From NCBI GenBank assembly GCA_012845835.1, contig JABAKD010000015.1:290501-354500 (forward strand): a stretch of DNA of 64,000 bases, written 5' to 3'. The position numbers and the translations under genes are program-made. This document shows, one piece after another, positions 11,106-31,000 of the stretch (the first letter of the stretch is position 1; every line of letters starts with the position of its first letter). The notes beneath the pieces are model-generated. The model made no database searches. It saw nothing but the letters and a program-made list of their open reading frames with translations, and had not been told where the DNA came from. This DNA is from Undaria pinnatifida. Taxonomy: Eukaryota > Sar > Phaeophyceae > Laminariales > Alariaceae.

Positions 11106-12140
11106 TCACATAGGGGACAACTTCGAATGTACTGATTTGTTTTCTGGTGTGGTCACTGAGGGGGCGGGGGGAGGGGGCGCAACGCTGTTAATAACGCGGG
11201 GGGGCATGAAAACAGGCCTATCTACAAGTAAGTATATAGTCTAATAAAATCAAACGCCGGGGGGGCAGGGTTTAACTGTTAAACTCGCTGAAATCGATGC
11301 AGTTAGGTAACTGAAAGATGCTGCTGCATACACAGACCTCGGGGGGGGGGGGTTGACGGTGGAGCTCTGACTGACTTTATGGGTCGCCGTCGTCGCTCGC
11401 GCCGTCGCTTGGTCGCTCGCGCGCCCGCTGCTCTCGTGTTGTTATTAATAATAGTGGCAACACTTCCCTGGCCGAAGTATACTGTAATTATTCCCGGAGT
11501 CACAAGCACCGAGAGCGATAAAATATTTTCGTGCGAAGATTGGACGGCTCCCTTCGATTCCTCGGCAAAGTACGCTTCACACCTCTATCACTACGTGCAG
11601 CAGCGAGCGGTTGCCGTACGCAAGCGCGTCCCTCAGTCCCGACAAAGGAAACAAAAAAAATGAATCAACTCAAGCACGCCTCAATCAAAATATTTATTTC
11701 TTTTTTTTCCTGTTTACCAGGTATGATTAGACTATCCTCCGGAGGATGGGGAAACATAAAGCTTCCACGTGTTTTCGTCCATGTCGCGCGTCAATTTAAC
11801 TCGATTGTTCTCGCAACCCGCGCCGCGCTATGATAGGTTATGATAGGTTATGATAGGTTATGATAGGTCAAGTATCCTTCACTTCCCGTGGTAGCGACAG
11901 CGCGAGCTGTCCTGTCCCTGCCGACGGTCACCGTTACTACCCTACTCTATCCAGTCCCGCAAGCTGCCGTTTCGTTGTAGATACGGATGCGTGAAGATAT
12001 ATATGTAGGTCGACCGTGGAGATAACCACACCTGGAACGGGTACAGTAGTGTGGGACTTGTGTGCAAGTTCACCCAATAACAGAACCCCGGCCATGCAAG
12101 AGGGCCATGACAAAACAATCTTCCGCCCGACTTGGTCCAG
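11106..12140. other. anonymous, with G-runs and a 10-bp repeat
   Basis: A 94-codon frame at 11379-11663 starts ATGGGTCGCCGT and encodes an Arg-rich N-terminus plus one hydrophobic helix, but nothing supports expression. A TATGATAGGT array (10 bp, four to five units) lies at 11829-11870. Confidence 0.4.
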
Positions 12141-12144
12141 AAAC

Positions 12145-12615
12145 GGTCGCCCCTGATGATAAGCCATTCGGGCGTTGGTCCTCGGAATAATGCACCAACC
12201 AACCAAATTGTGATCAAGAATCCAGAATGTCGTGAGAGGTGTTCTGCATCATATTTCTCTTTCCGGTTCACGACTAGACTACTTGATTTGATCACAGCAT
12301 GTCAAGGAAGAAGCAATAATAATACCCATTCCGGTGTTGTGATCCTCGGAATGCATCAACCAATTTGTGATCCAGAACCAAGAAATGTCGTGGGAGGTGG
12401 GAGGTGTTCTGCATAATGTTTCCCGTTTTCCTGTTCGCGACTTTATAGAGAGCTTGGCTTTAGATCAACATGTCAAGCAAGAAGCCCATACATACCCATT
12501 CGGCGTTGGTCCTCGGAGTGCATCAACCAAATCGTAAGCGGTGTGCTGCAACATGTTTTCCGCACGCGTTTTCCAGTTCACAACTTCAGATCAACATGTC
12601 AAGCAAGGAGCAAGG
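12145..12615 (+). repeat. three-copy tandem repeat, unit about 160-168 bp
   Basis: GTTGGTCCTCGGAA-type starts occur near 12172, 12335 and 12504. Each is followed by CACCAACCAA or CATCAACCAA, a GGTGTTCTGCAT or GGTGTGCTGCAA block and CATGTCAAG(G/C)AAG. Copies are 75-85% alike by eye. Whether an exon was the source is unknown. Confidence 0.8.
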
Positions 12616-13255
12616 GCGTAGGGTCCAATGTTCCGCACTAAACCAACAAGTAGTCTTTTACTGGTAGTAGTGTAGTGTCAGGCAAGGGCAAGGCAAATTT
12701 GCTACCTGGTACAGCAGTCAGTATATCTGTCAACGGGTGAAAGTAGTGCTCTCTTTCTGCCCCTTCACAACTTGCTTCCAATTTCTATTTTGCCCTCGTG
12801 TACAATTTTGGTATGGTTTAGGTTGATACGTCATACCCCTACTGACCAATCACAGCGCTTGAAGCTTGTTGAACGTTTATTTTCTTCTTGGGATGGTTTG
12901 AAATGAAATTTAAGCAGCCCACACGCCGAAAATCAATCACATCCACATCAAAATTCAACGACAGACACGTTCCAACACCCGGCATAAAGCTGCATAGCAG
13001 AGAAGCTCGTCGCACTGCTATTAGCACCTCATCGCCCCATCTGAGGAAGCTCACGTTCGTCTGTGCTGGGTCTTGGCGCGTACTTCTGTTGTTCGAAAAT
13101 ATTTGATTTGGGCCGGCAGAAGCAGCAGTTGATGATAAAGTTGAAAATTGTCCTGTTTCTGGTCAAATCAACCCAGGACAGCAGTAGGGACAGAGAGGGC
13201 AAGACCACAACAAGCAGAGCGCAATAACTCCGGCGTGACAACTGCACCGCACAGC
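12616..13255. other. anonymous stretch upstream of a candidate first exon
   Basis: Plausible 5' flank for the gene beginning at 13256. I see no clear core promoter element. Confidence 0.35.
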
Positions 13256-22205
<8,950 letters not shown>

Positions 22206-22224
22206 GTAAGATATAATCTTCTAA

Positions 22225-22445
22225 ACACGCCAGCTGTGAGTTCGGTCAATTTAATGATCGATACTCATCTTTGCAAGCTGCATGATACTCCGGTCGCGCG
22301 TTTTTCACATGAAGTCCTCTTTCAAGAAGTCAATCGCTCCCCTGGATGCTGCCAGGGTGCATAAGACAATATTTCCAAGGGCATTGCCGGTCCATAATCA
22401 TTCTGTGCACTGATACTATGTAACCCATATCGAGGGGGGCTAAAG
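22225..22445 (+). repeat. dispersed repeat A, diverged copy
   Basis: CCAGCTGTGAGTTCGG, ACTCATCTTTGCAAGCTGC and GGTCGCGCG follow in the repeat A order. Confidence 0.75.
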
Positions 22446-25375
22446 ATGAAACTAGTACTTGTATACCAAATAGTTTCTCGTATTGTAGTGCTAAATTAAG
22501 TAGTGTTCATGGCGTTGCTCGTATTGCAAATTCTGCCATGTTCGTGTCATTGTTGTTGCTATTATCGTGTTGCTTGCTACCATGTATTATGGCATTGCTC
22601 ATACTACCCATCATCTTGCGTGAACTGGTCATGTTTTTTTCCCGCACATGCTAGAAGTGGTCCGGATATGTAGGTACATGCAGTAACCTCGAGGCCGTGA
22701 AAGAGATGACAATATTGCCAAGTGGTGCACGCTCGTCGTATTAACACAGAGCTGCTGCAGCAGTATAAAAACAGTGCGCACAGCAGACTCGTACGCACGC
22801 TCGGCCGACCAGTGATTCGTCACAGCCCCTTTTTCTTCATCCCCGACCCCTGGCATTCATCCCCCAACCCCTCTTGTTAACCCCAACTCCTTGTTCGCAT
22901 CCCCGAACCCCTGTTATTCAAACGCCGACCTTTTTTTTTTCACTCCCCCGACCCCTCTCATTCATTCCGCGGCGCTTGTAGTGTACCCCTTAACCCCTCT
23001 TACACATGCCTCAACCCCTTGCATCCCCCCCCCTCAACCCCTCTGATGCCTTGCCGCGCACACCTGCGCAGGTGATTCCCATCATTGTCTGTGCAACGGT
23101 GGCGGCCTTGTCCACTCAGACCAGCGGAGGTAGTGGCAACCGCGGTGGTCGGACCAGCGGAGGCGGAGCCGGGGGGGGCGGAAGGGGGGGAGGGGGGGGC
23201 ACACGCTGCCACCACCGCCGATCCAGACCTCTCGGCGGGGGGGGCAGTACGGGCTGCTTCCCCGACGTTAGGGCTGACCGTTCGTCGTACGGGTGTATGC
23301 CTATGCCTTACTGCGTCGCGCCTTCCGTGGTGTGCGCGTGAGCGTAACTACCGTATCACACGCAAGACGACACGCCTTCTCGGACGATATATGAGGAGGA
23401 TGATTTTATCGATCACGAGGCGAGTGCGAACGCTATTAATAGCCGAGCGATGCGTCTGTGGATTTTCCTCGACGACGCACCCCGTCGGACTATTTTCGAA
23501 CATTGCTTTTTCCACAACGGGGAGATAGCAAAAGTCGACCGATGCGTCTGTGGAAAGGTCTCAACTAGACATTTCCATGTTCATTTTCGTTATGTGCGCT
23601 GTCCGTGTTCTGGCGAAGCTCAGCCTGGAATATCATCCTGGGGGCGTGTTTTCTTACATATTGTTCGATAGCCTTTTGATGGCAATGCCACGGGCCCATC
23701 GGAAGGTCGTGCTGTGTCTCGTGAAGCTGGCGAGGTAGACGTTCCGCGGGCGGGAGATGTGTTGGGAGTCGGTGAACTATAAAAAGTGTTTCATAAATGC
23801 GGCAGCGGCGGTGGCCCGCAGCGCTGCTATGCTTGTGAAAACTGCTACTACTATGAAGAAGGGAGGGAGGGAGGGAGGAAGGGAGGGAGGGGGGCGTGGG
23901 TGCGTAGGTGGGTCGATATTGTACTGAAGAGAGGGGTGTGGCTAAGAGCAGGGGGAGAGCGGATGGACAGTTTTTGGAGGCTATCCGATTCGCGCGTTGT
24001 ATTGTACAAGTTTTAGCATTCGTCTCCAGCGTTGCGGATTTTCTTTGTAGCCCCTTGTGGTGTGTGGTGCGTGCTGTGTATTGTGTTATAGGGGAGGTGG
24101 GATACGAACGGTAATCACGATAAGATCACGGTCGGTAGTCCATTGTGCAGGGTCAGTTTAGTCCATCACGAAATACGAGAAGCGAGGGATGGTGGCATTA
24201 TGGCACCACCCTCGTAAGAACGGCGGCTTTGTATATCGTTTGCCGTAAGGGTTAGGGTTAGTGGGGTGGGGTGTGGTGTAGATATGGTTCCTTTTGTTTA
24301 TGAACAATGCGGCCATGAAAAGCGCGAATACTAATACTTGCATACATTGCTTTTGAATTAGGTCATCCCTGCGTACGCGTACTGTTCTCGTTTTAGATGT
24401 TTTGTTGTTTCGAGAAAGCTACGATACTTTGGAAAGTACTGCTTCCTCTTTTTCGGGGTGTCGGTGTTTTCGGAGGCTCGGCGGTAAGCAACAGTTACAC
24501 TACAGCAGTATATTGTACGGTATTGCGGTGTATTAATACTGCTGTGTAGGTGTGCCAATGTGGTCCTTGGCTTCGAAGTATAGTAGTATTCATTCAAAGC
24601 AGTCTGGGTTTCGTCGTTTGGGCAGGCAGGAGGTGTTGGGATAAAATGGAGTAGACGATCGCGATCACCGTTTTGCTTTTCTTGCTGTCGCTAAGAGGCG
24701 ATACGTTAGTACATTGTGGGGGAAGAGGAGAAACAGGGGTGTGTAATCCCGGAACCGAGCGGTGCATGCGGAGGAGAGGGTTGAGGGTCGAGGGAAGGAA
24801 ACGACAAAAGGGAAGAGTGGCAAATATACAGTTGCTTGCAGTAAACGGATATCTGCTGGTGCTATAATGAGTACCATATATTTTTCGAGTATCGTACGCA
24901 GCCGGAATCTAATAATTTTACGTGAGACACACTACCTAGTACAATATTGTAATCGCACACGGTTACTGTACTAACCTACAGTAGTCTGTACTTGTGGAAC
25001 ACGTTTGTTGTGCCACATGGCACATGGTAACGTACCGGAATTTGATTATATGGCACTGTTACACACAATTGGAAAGATGGAAGGCATACGCATGCTGCTC
25101 CCACATGCAATGTGCGTGCGTTCTTACTGTTGTTGTCATTGCGCTGGTTTATGCTGGTGAGGTAGGACCATCAGTCCAACGAGCGAGCCAAGGATTATAC
25201 TCTACTTGCAGCAGCTCGTAGAGTGTTTGGTCGTTTGCGCCCCAAGTGGGATCGACCGACCAATGGTGGAATCTGCGGTCGTCAAGGAACATCCTACTTC
25301 CATCCCCGAGTTTCCTTGTGGATGTGGATTACTTTACGGTGCGTGTAACGAATCAACGGCGGGACCAACAATGAA
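22446..25375. other. 2.9 kb with no firm gene
   Basis: A G-rich open stretch at about 23070-23330 follows a CACCTGCGCAG acceptor and could be a further exon of the 13256-22205 gene, but G-runs make its frame uncertain. A 60-codon hydrophobic frame lies at 23550-23738. A GGGAGGGA purine repeat lies at 23860-23895. None has a family signature. Confidence 0.35.
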
Positions 25376-25379
25376 GCCG

Positions 25380-25860
25380 TTTTTTTGTGGCACGTGGTGC
25401 ACGGTTCCTCAGAGGCATAGCCCCAAAATATATATATATATATATATATTCCAGGTATCGAGACACCAGACTCCAGACCAAACCTAAAAAACTGGATTGA
25501 AGTTCGTTCATGCATTTGTGTCCTCTTCATTCACGCGTAAAGGAACCCCCTCGAATCTGGGACCAGCGACGCGACGCATGAATAAGCCGTTTGTTGGGGC
25601 CACAATGTGGATACTGTATTACATTATTAGACTACATGGTGCATTCATCCGTTAGTCTGAGAGGGGCATTGCCCCCAAATAATAATCAAAATGATCGAAC
25701 TCTCAGCTAACGTATTTGAAACGTACCATGTAGTTTTTTTCAACAGCATCCGGTCGCGAGACCAATATTATTGTAAAAGTGTGGTCGTTCGGTCGTTCAT
25801 TCGCGTCCGCCTTGTTCCCTCGTACGGGAACCCCCTCGATTTGTCGAGTATCGAGTGTCT
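25380..25860 (+). repeat. two-copy direct duplication, unit about 260 bp
   Basis: GTGGTGCACGGTTCCTCAG...GCCCCAAAA at about 25390 recurs, diverged, at about 25640. TCGTTCATGCATTTGTGTCC...GGAACCCCCTCGA at about 25505 recurs at 25795. An (AT)n run at about 25428-25450 splits the first copy. Confidence 0.7.
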
Positions 25861-26016
25861 ATTCATGGTTATGGCTACCCTACAACGCGAACATCCACTC
25901 CATTGGCCACATTTCATCAATTTACTGCCCCTCACGAAGTTTCAGCTCTTTGAACTGAGTCGGCGCCACGCAAACCTTTTCGTACTCTTCTTACGTGTCC
26001 CAGCTACCATTACCAG
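25747..26016 (+). CDS. candidate exon, function unknown
   Basis: A strong acceptor (GTAGTTTTTTTCAACAG) and a GTAAAC donor bound one base, 89 stop-free codons and two bases. The peptide includes ECLFMVMATLQREHPLHWPH and is not low-complexity, which favours coding, but I recognise no family and no partner exon fits by phase. The 5' part lies inside the duplicated unit at 25380-25860, as seen for exons of the named genes. Confidence 0.35.
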
Positions 26017-27730
26017 GTAAACGCGAACTATGCAACATCTACTCACCCGAATCACCAACGAGACGAGATACGGTTGGTTGTCTTTCGTTTTCGAGAATTC
26101 TTGTTTGTGTTCACGGACAAACGGTTAAAGTCAACGGCCAGCTGCTGGTCACTCACGCCTACTCGCCGCCCGCTTGAACCGCTCGCGCCTTCGCTACCGA
26201 GTGCAACCTGTCTGTGATGGATCGTCGAGCTTTTTTGTAATAATGTTTTCAAACAACGTCAGCTGTGAGTTTGTTTATTTTCTAACTGCAAACAAGTCTC
26301 GTTTGTTTATACGCGACCTTGCGATATGATATTGGACAAATGTTTTCCATCCCTGCAATACACGCTCCTTGCTGTGAATCTACAACCTAGCAGCCGATAC
26401 ACTGGAGACTTTCCGGCAAGTGGACGGGTCGGTACTTAGGAGCCGTTGGCGCATGACTCTTGCTACCTCTCTCTTCTTTCGTTTGAACCGCACTGAAAAA
26501 ACCCGAAAAACACGGACCCATTACTTTGGTTTGTCGTTCTTGTCCTAAATATTCCAATACATCGCCTCCACTTATTTCATCGGCCAAGGCAACAACGAAC
26601 AAAACAAAAAATCTGGGGCTCGCACGGTAAAAACAGCACACTTCGTCTGGATGGCCGTCCGTTATAGGCCTAGAAGACTGCCGTCTCCCGACATTTGATG
26701 GCGACTCAAGTACAATTGTCGGCAGGGCCCAGTTTGCTGGGATTCTATATAACGGAAATCCAAATGTGTCCAGTTCAAAAATCAAGAACACGCTTACTTC
26801 AGTACAGAGTTCTAGTAGTAGAGCAGGTGGGTGCCGTATAATGCTACCTCGAAACCCTGCCCCCTCCTTGCCCCCGCTGTGTCAATGCGTGAAAAAACAA
26901 TGGGTATTGGTGAGCATTGTAAGTTCTGAGAAATGCAGGGCCAGGAAAAATAGACTACTACCCGTACTCATCTATTTATTGCTGTCGTGTCAAAGCGGAC
27001 GGGATGTCTGGAAATATAGGAACTTTCTGCGCTTCAATCAGCAACCTTGCGATTTCAATCCAATTCGAGTGTGCAAGGTGTACGTCTTGGCCCAGCTTCG
27101 CGTCAAAGGTTGTTAATGCACGCAAACTCCTCATTAGTCTCATTGCATCCTCAATCCGAGGAAAATACCAGGCGGTCGGAGTTGTTAGCGTCTTAGGTTT
27201 TCTACGAGGCCCTTTTGGGTCTGCATAAACGATCCGCACAGACCTCAAAATAGTTTGTCTCCGTAAACAAGCGCGGATGCCCTTGCGATACACGGACTAG
27301 GGACGTACCAGGTATATATTAAACCCACCCATTTTGTCGTAGCTGGACCAAGATCTACGCAGCTCTCCTTGAGGCACATGCTACTAGTATTAGTGCTATT
27401 AACGTGTTATTATTAATACCAATACGGTATGGGTGAAGCATTTGAACCAGTTTTCTTAGGATCCTCATTTGAGGATTTCTCTATAATCTATATATCATAT
27501 ATGTCATCTCACACAACAACTGAAGTTGAGAAAAAATGCACGCTTAACCCGGTGAAGAATCCTCCCGTGACCTATCATAGGTAAAACGCGAAAAGTAGCG
27601 CCGGGAAGCACATATAAATGGAGTCTCAATAAACGATGTTGGCCACTTGCGCGGTTGAGGAGTCCCATCAGTCCAAAACACTTTGCTTTGGTCGAAAAGT
27701 GTTGCCCTTGCCGCAGCACGCCTCCTCAAA
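26017..27730. other. anonymous region with two minus-strand open frames
   Basis: Frames at 27293-26976 and 26791-26387 (minus, 105 and 134 codons) have balanced composition and few simple repeats, unlike their surroundings. They could be remnants of a mobile element. No diagnostic motif was found. A repeat A fragment (GTCAGCTGTGAGTTTG) lies at about 26260. Confidence 0.35.
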
Positions 27731-27734
27731 CTGA

Positions 27735-27910
27735 AACCTACAGTCTGCAACCTGCTCGGAATGCCTTGGGAAATTAATCGGAGACGGAGGTTGTTCGCAC
27801 TCTATAGGGAGCTCCCTCCGCAGCCACCGGTACTGACGGGACGTGGATCGCAACAAGAGGCCGGTGATGTAAATCGCAACAAGGCCGCCTCCACAAAAAA
27901 AAGTGAGTGC
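27735..27910 (-). pseudogene. decayed copy of the last hydrolase exon
   Basis: Aligns with 28025-28170: AATCGGAGACGGAGGTTGTTCGC versus AATCGGGGACGGAGGCTGTTCGC, and AATCGCAACAAGGCCG followed by CTCCAC in both. On the minus strand it would encode a variant of the hydrolase C-terminus with frame changes. It lacks the acceptor and the GDH motif, so it is a partial duplicate downstream of the gene. Confidence 0.75.
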
Positions 27911-28046
27911 AGTTATTAATAGCTAGTTCTAAAGGGATTAATTTGTTAATTTCATTAGCGCCAAAATATCATACTGGTACACAAGCGATTCGCTCCCAGA
28001 AACGATTAGTGTGCACCTCTAAACGATCCACTCTGAAACCTAGAAT

Positions 28047-31000
28047 CTACAATCTGCTCGGGATGTGAGGGAAATGAATCGGGGACGGAGGCTGTTCGCG
28101 CTCTATTCGGGCATCCTCCGCGGCCGCCGGTGAGGTGAATCGCAACAAGGCCGACTCCACGGTAGAATTCTTCGAGAACATCAGCTGCCCAACCATGCCG
28201 ACGTGGTCGCCTGTCAATAAGAGAGCGACGGGGTCAAAGCGGGTAGGGTGTGCTGGGTGAGCCATTGTGGACACACCGCAAGCGAGTGTCGGATGCAGTG
28301 CGGAAACAACTATGGTACACTAAAAACTTGGTATGGGCCACGAGTGTAGTACTTGTTGTGTGAGTGCTCATGGAGACACAATGAGTGAACAATTCATGAA
28401 CCGGGAAGGGTGGTGTACAGTGTGTGGTGTCGCATACCAGGTGGCATTTTGGTGGATCGACTGCCTTGGCGAACCATGAGTGCATAACAGGCGGGCACAC
28501 GTAAGGAAGGAAAAGGGATTGGGTAGGAGATATCGTATTGGGCATACAGTTTGTCAGCCTTCGCATTATGTACCGTGGATGCTATTGGAACGGATCATGT
28601 ACTGCTGTGACTACCATGTCGGAAGGCCAACTACATACTGGTATTGAATTCCTCGCTATAAGTAATACTAGACATGCACCGTAGGGGGGGGGGAGGGCTG
28701 CAATGTGACCCCGGATCTGAGGTTCGAAAAGGGAGTGAGCTGGGTGGGAAACGCAAACATAACACTAGGTAGGTGGGGTGTACTCAGTTTGTACATGGCC
28801 GTAGTTGTATGACCATAGACCCTCGCATTCCCACTATGCCAGGACGGAGCACGTCGGGTTTTCACCGACCAGGCAGACATTGGTTGCACCAAGCGCGAAG
28901 AGCCGTGAGGTGTTCCGCGAATCGCATGAAGGGTGAACTACATCCTTTCAAGACCGCTCGTAAGATGGACTTCGGCACCTTGTGCCTAGCTTCTTGCTTA
29001 TGGATGGCAGCGCCGATGAGTTACTTTGTTCTTTGGTGTGGCCACTCCAGAGACAGCAACGGGTATTACTATGTAACTGCCTCGTGGGTGCTTTACCATA
29101 TTCACACTACGCGCTCCGATCATTCCCCTTGTGCGGAGTTAGGGTTCTCCACCCCGTACAATATGACCTAACTCGATAACCATCACGGAGACCGCAAAAA
29201 AAAAAAAGTGCCCTGTTTGTCCAGCTTACGCAGTGATTGGCATGTTTTACAGCGTTGTTGCCAACCAACGCCAGCCCCAATATACACATAATGGTGGGAT
29301 GGGGGGGGGAAGAAAAGCCAAATAAAACAAAAAGGAAAATAATAAAAAGGACATCCGTACCTCCAGGCTCAAATCGAACTATTGTCGGGACCCCAAGCGC
29401 CTTGAGCGCAGCCCCCACAGTCGCCGTCTGCACAAAAGGAACCGTCGCGTCCGCCATCCCGTGAACCACAAGACAACGAGGTAGCCGCCGGCCAAGCCGT
29501 CTACCCCCCACTCCCGGCAAGGGGCCACCATTCCCACCCCCAAGCGACCCCACCAAACCCTCACCAGCCCTACTGCCACGCGACCCTACCAAACCCACAC
29601 CATCCCCACCACCAAGCGAATTGTTGCCAAGCGAATTGTTCGGGGTATTACCCGACTCAACTTGGTAACTTTCGGCACTCCCTGGAAATTCTCTCGGAGC
29701 AACGCCCAACTCAGGTGGATTAGTGCCGGCACTTGTCGTGACGGAAAGTGGCCGCCTTACGCCTGTGGTCACATGAGGAGCACCGTCCGACTCGGCTGGG
29801 CCATTTTCGGAACTTTGCTTTGGAACAGAAAGCCGTCGCCTTAAGTCTGGAGGCGACTGCTTTGCGGCTGGACGAGACGAGGGAATCGACTTTTGGGACG
29901 GTTTTCCACCGAGTAGGCGGGGGTGGGAGTGGTCGAGGAGGACGTGAAGAACGCCTCCGTTGGCCGCCTTCATCGGCGATATCTCGTGCACACCTCTGCA
30001 AACGTACGCGAAAACATTGGAGAAGGTAATTAACAGTTCATTCGTTTTTGGTCTAGGGGGGATGATACTAGACAATAGTAAGGGGGATTGATTAAACATA
30101 TAGTCTAGTCTAATAGCTAGGAAATCGTGCAGCCAAGACATTTGTATCTGTGGTTAACTCCATGGTAAACTTGTGCGCATGCGGCCGTCGTATATCGGTA
30201 AAATCCGGTTTCAGGGATCTCGAAACACCCCCCCTATTTTGTGGCGCCGTCAAAATAGAAACTCCTATTCGCTCGTAATTAGCGATAAATAGGTGGCTTC
30301 CGGGCGACGATCATGCTAAGGGGGGTCGGTTAGCAATGGACTATATACGGAAGCCGGGGACAAGATTCGATGTACGACGCAGCCGCAAGTTGGTCCACGA
30401 CAAACTCGGCAAGAGGGAACAGATGGAAGGGCGCATTCGATGGTAAGGGTTGGGGATAGTACGCTTTATCTCGGACACAGGACTCTTCACCATGGTGTCG
30501 ACAAAGCTGGAAACTGTAAACTACCTTCTTCCAAAGCTAGGCTCGAATCAATTCTGGCATTGTTCATACATTTCGATAAGGAGTCTGAAAACAACCATGT
30601 ATCCATCCCCCAACCATTCTTGCTACGCTAAAAAAAACAACCCCAAACATATATTTGTATGCTCTTAAAAAACGTATATTTACAAGAGTTGGTAGCACAA
30701 TGGCCCATCAAAAACCCCACCGTGCCGTAGCCTTAGCCATGGCACGCCGCTCACCTCCAGGATTCGTACAAATAGTGGCTGTGCACGTCATACACTCCAG
30801 AGAGCCCAATGAACCCTTCCACCTCGAGCTCTCTTCCACCAGCATTATCATCAAGAGCAGGAGGATTGTCCCCAGTAGCACTACCACCGGCATAAGCCAC
30901 GCGAACAGCATTTTCGACAGCAGCAGGACTGTCCCCGGCAGCACCATCACCGGTGTTAGTCATGCCAACAGACTTCTCTCGTAACTCGTCGTCTTCTGCA

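Noticed and set aside
11379-11663. 94-codon frame with Arg-rich start and one membrane helix, possible small secreted protein
   Set aside because: No homology signal, no splice or promoter support; the basic start comes from a CGTCGC-rich patch.
26387-27293. Viral or retroviral gene pair on the minus strand
   Set aside because: The two frames have plausible composition, but I found no catalytic or structural motif that would support any viral family.
27683-27919. Plus-strand open frame with a GTGAGT at its end, looking like an exon
   Set aside because: The block is a duplicate of the minus-strand last hydrolase exon. The minus reading gives GGDHVGMVG with correct phase and acceptor in the sister copy, so the plus frame is its shadow.
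28982-29179. Open frame ELLCSLVWPLQRQQRVLLCN, also present near 63205
   Set aside because: It is shared because family B itself is repeated. Substitutions between copies do not favour synonymous sites by eye, and the frame has no known domain.
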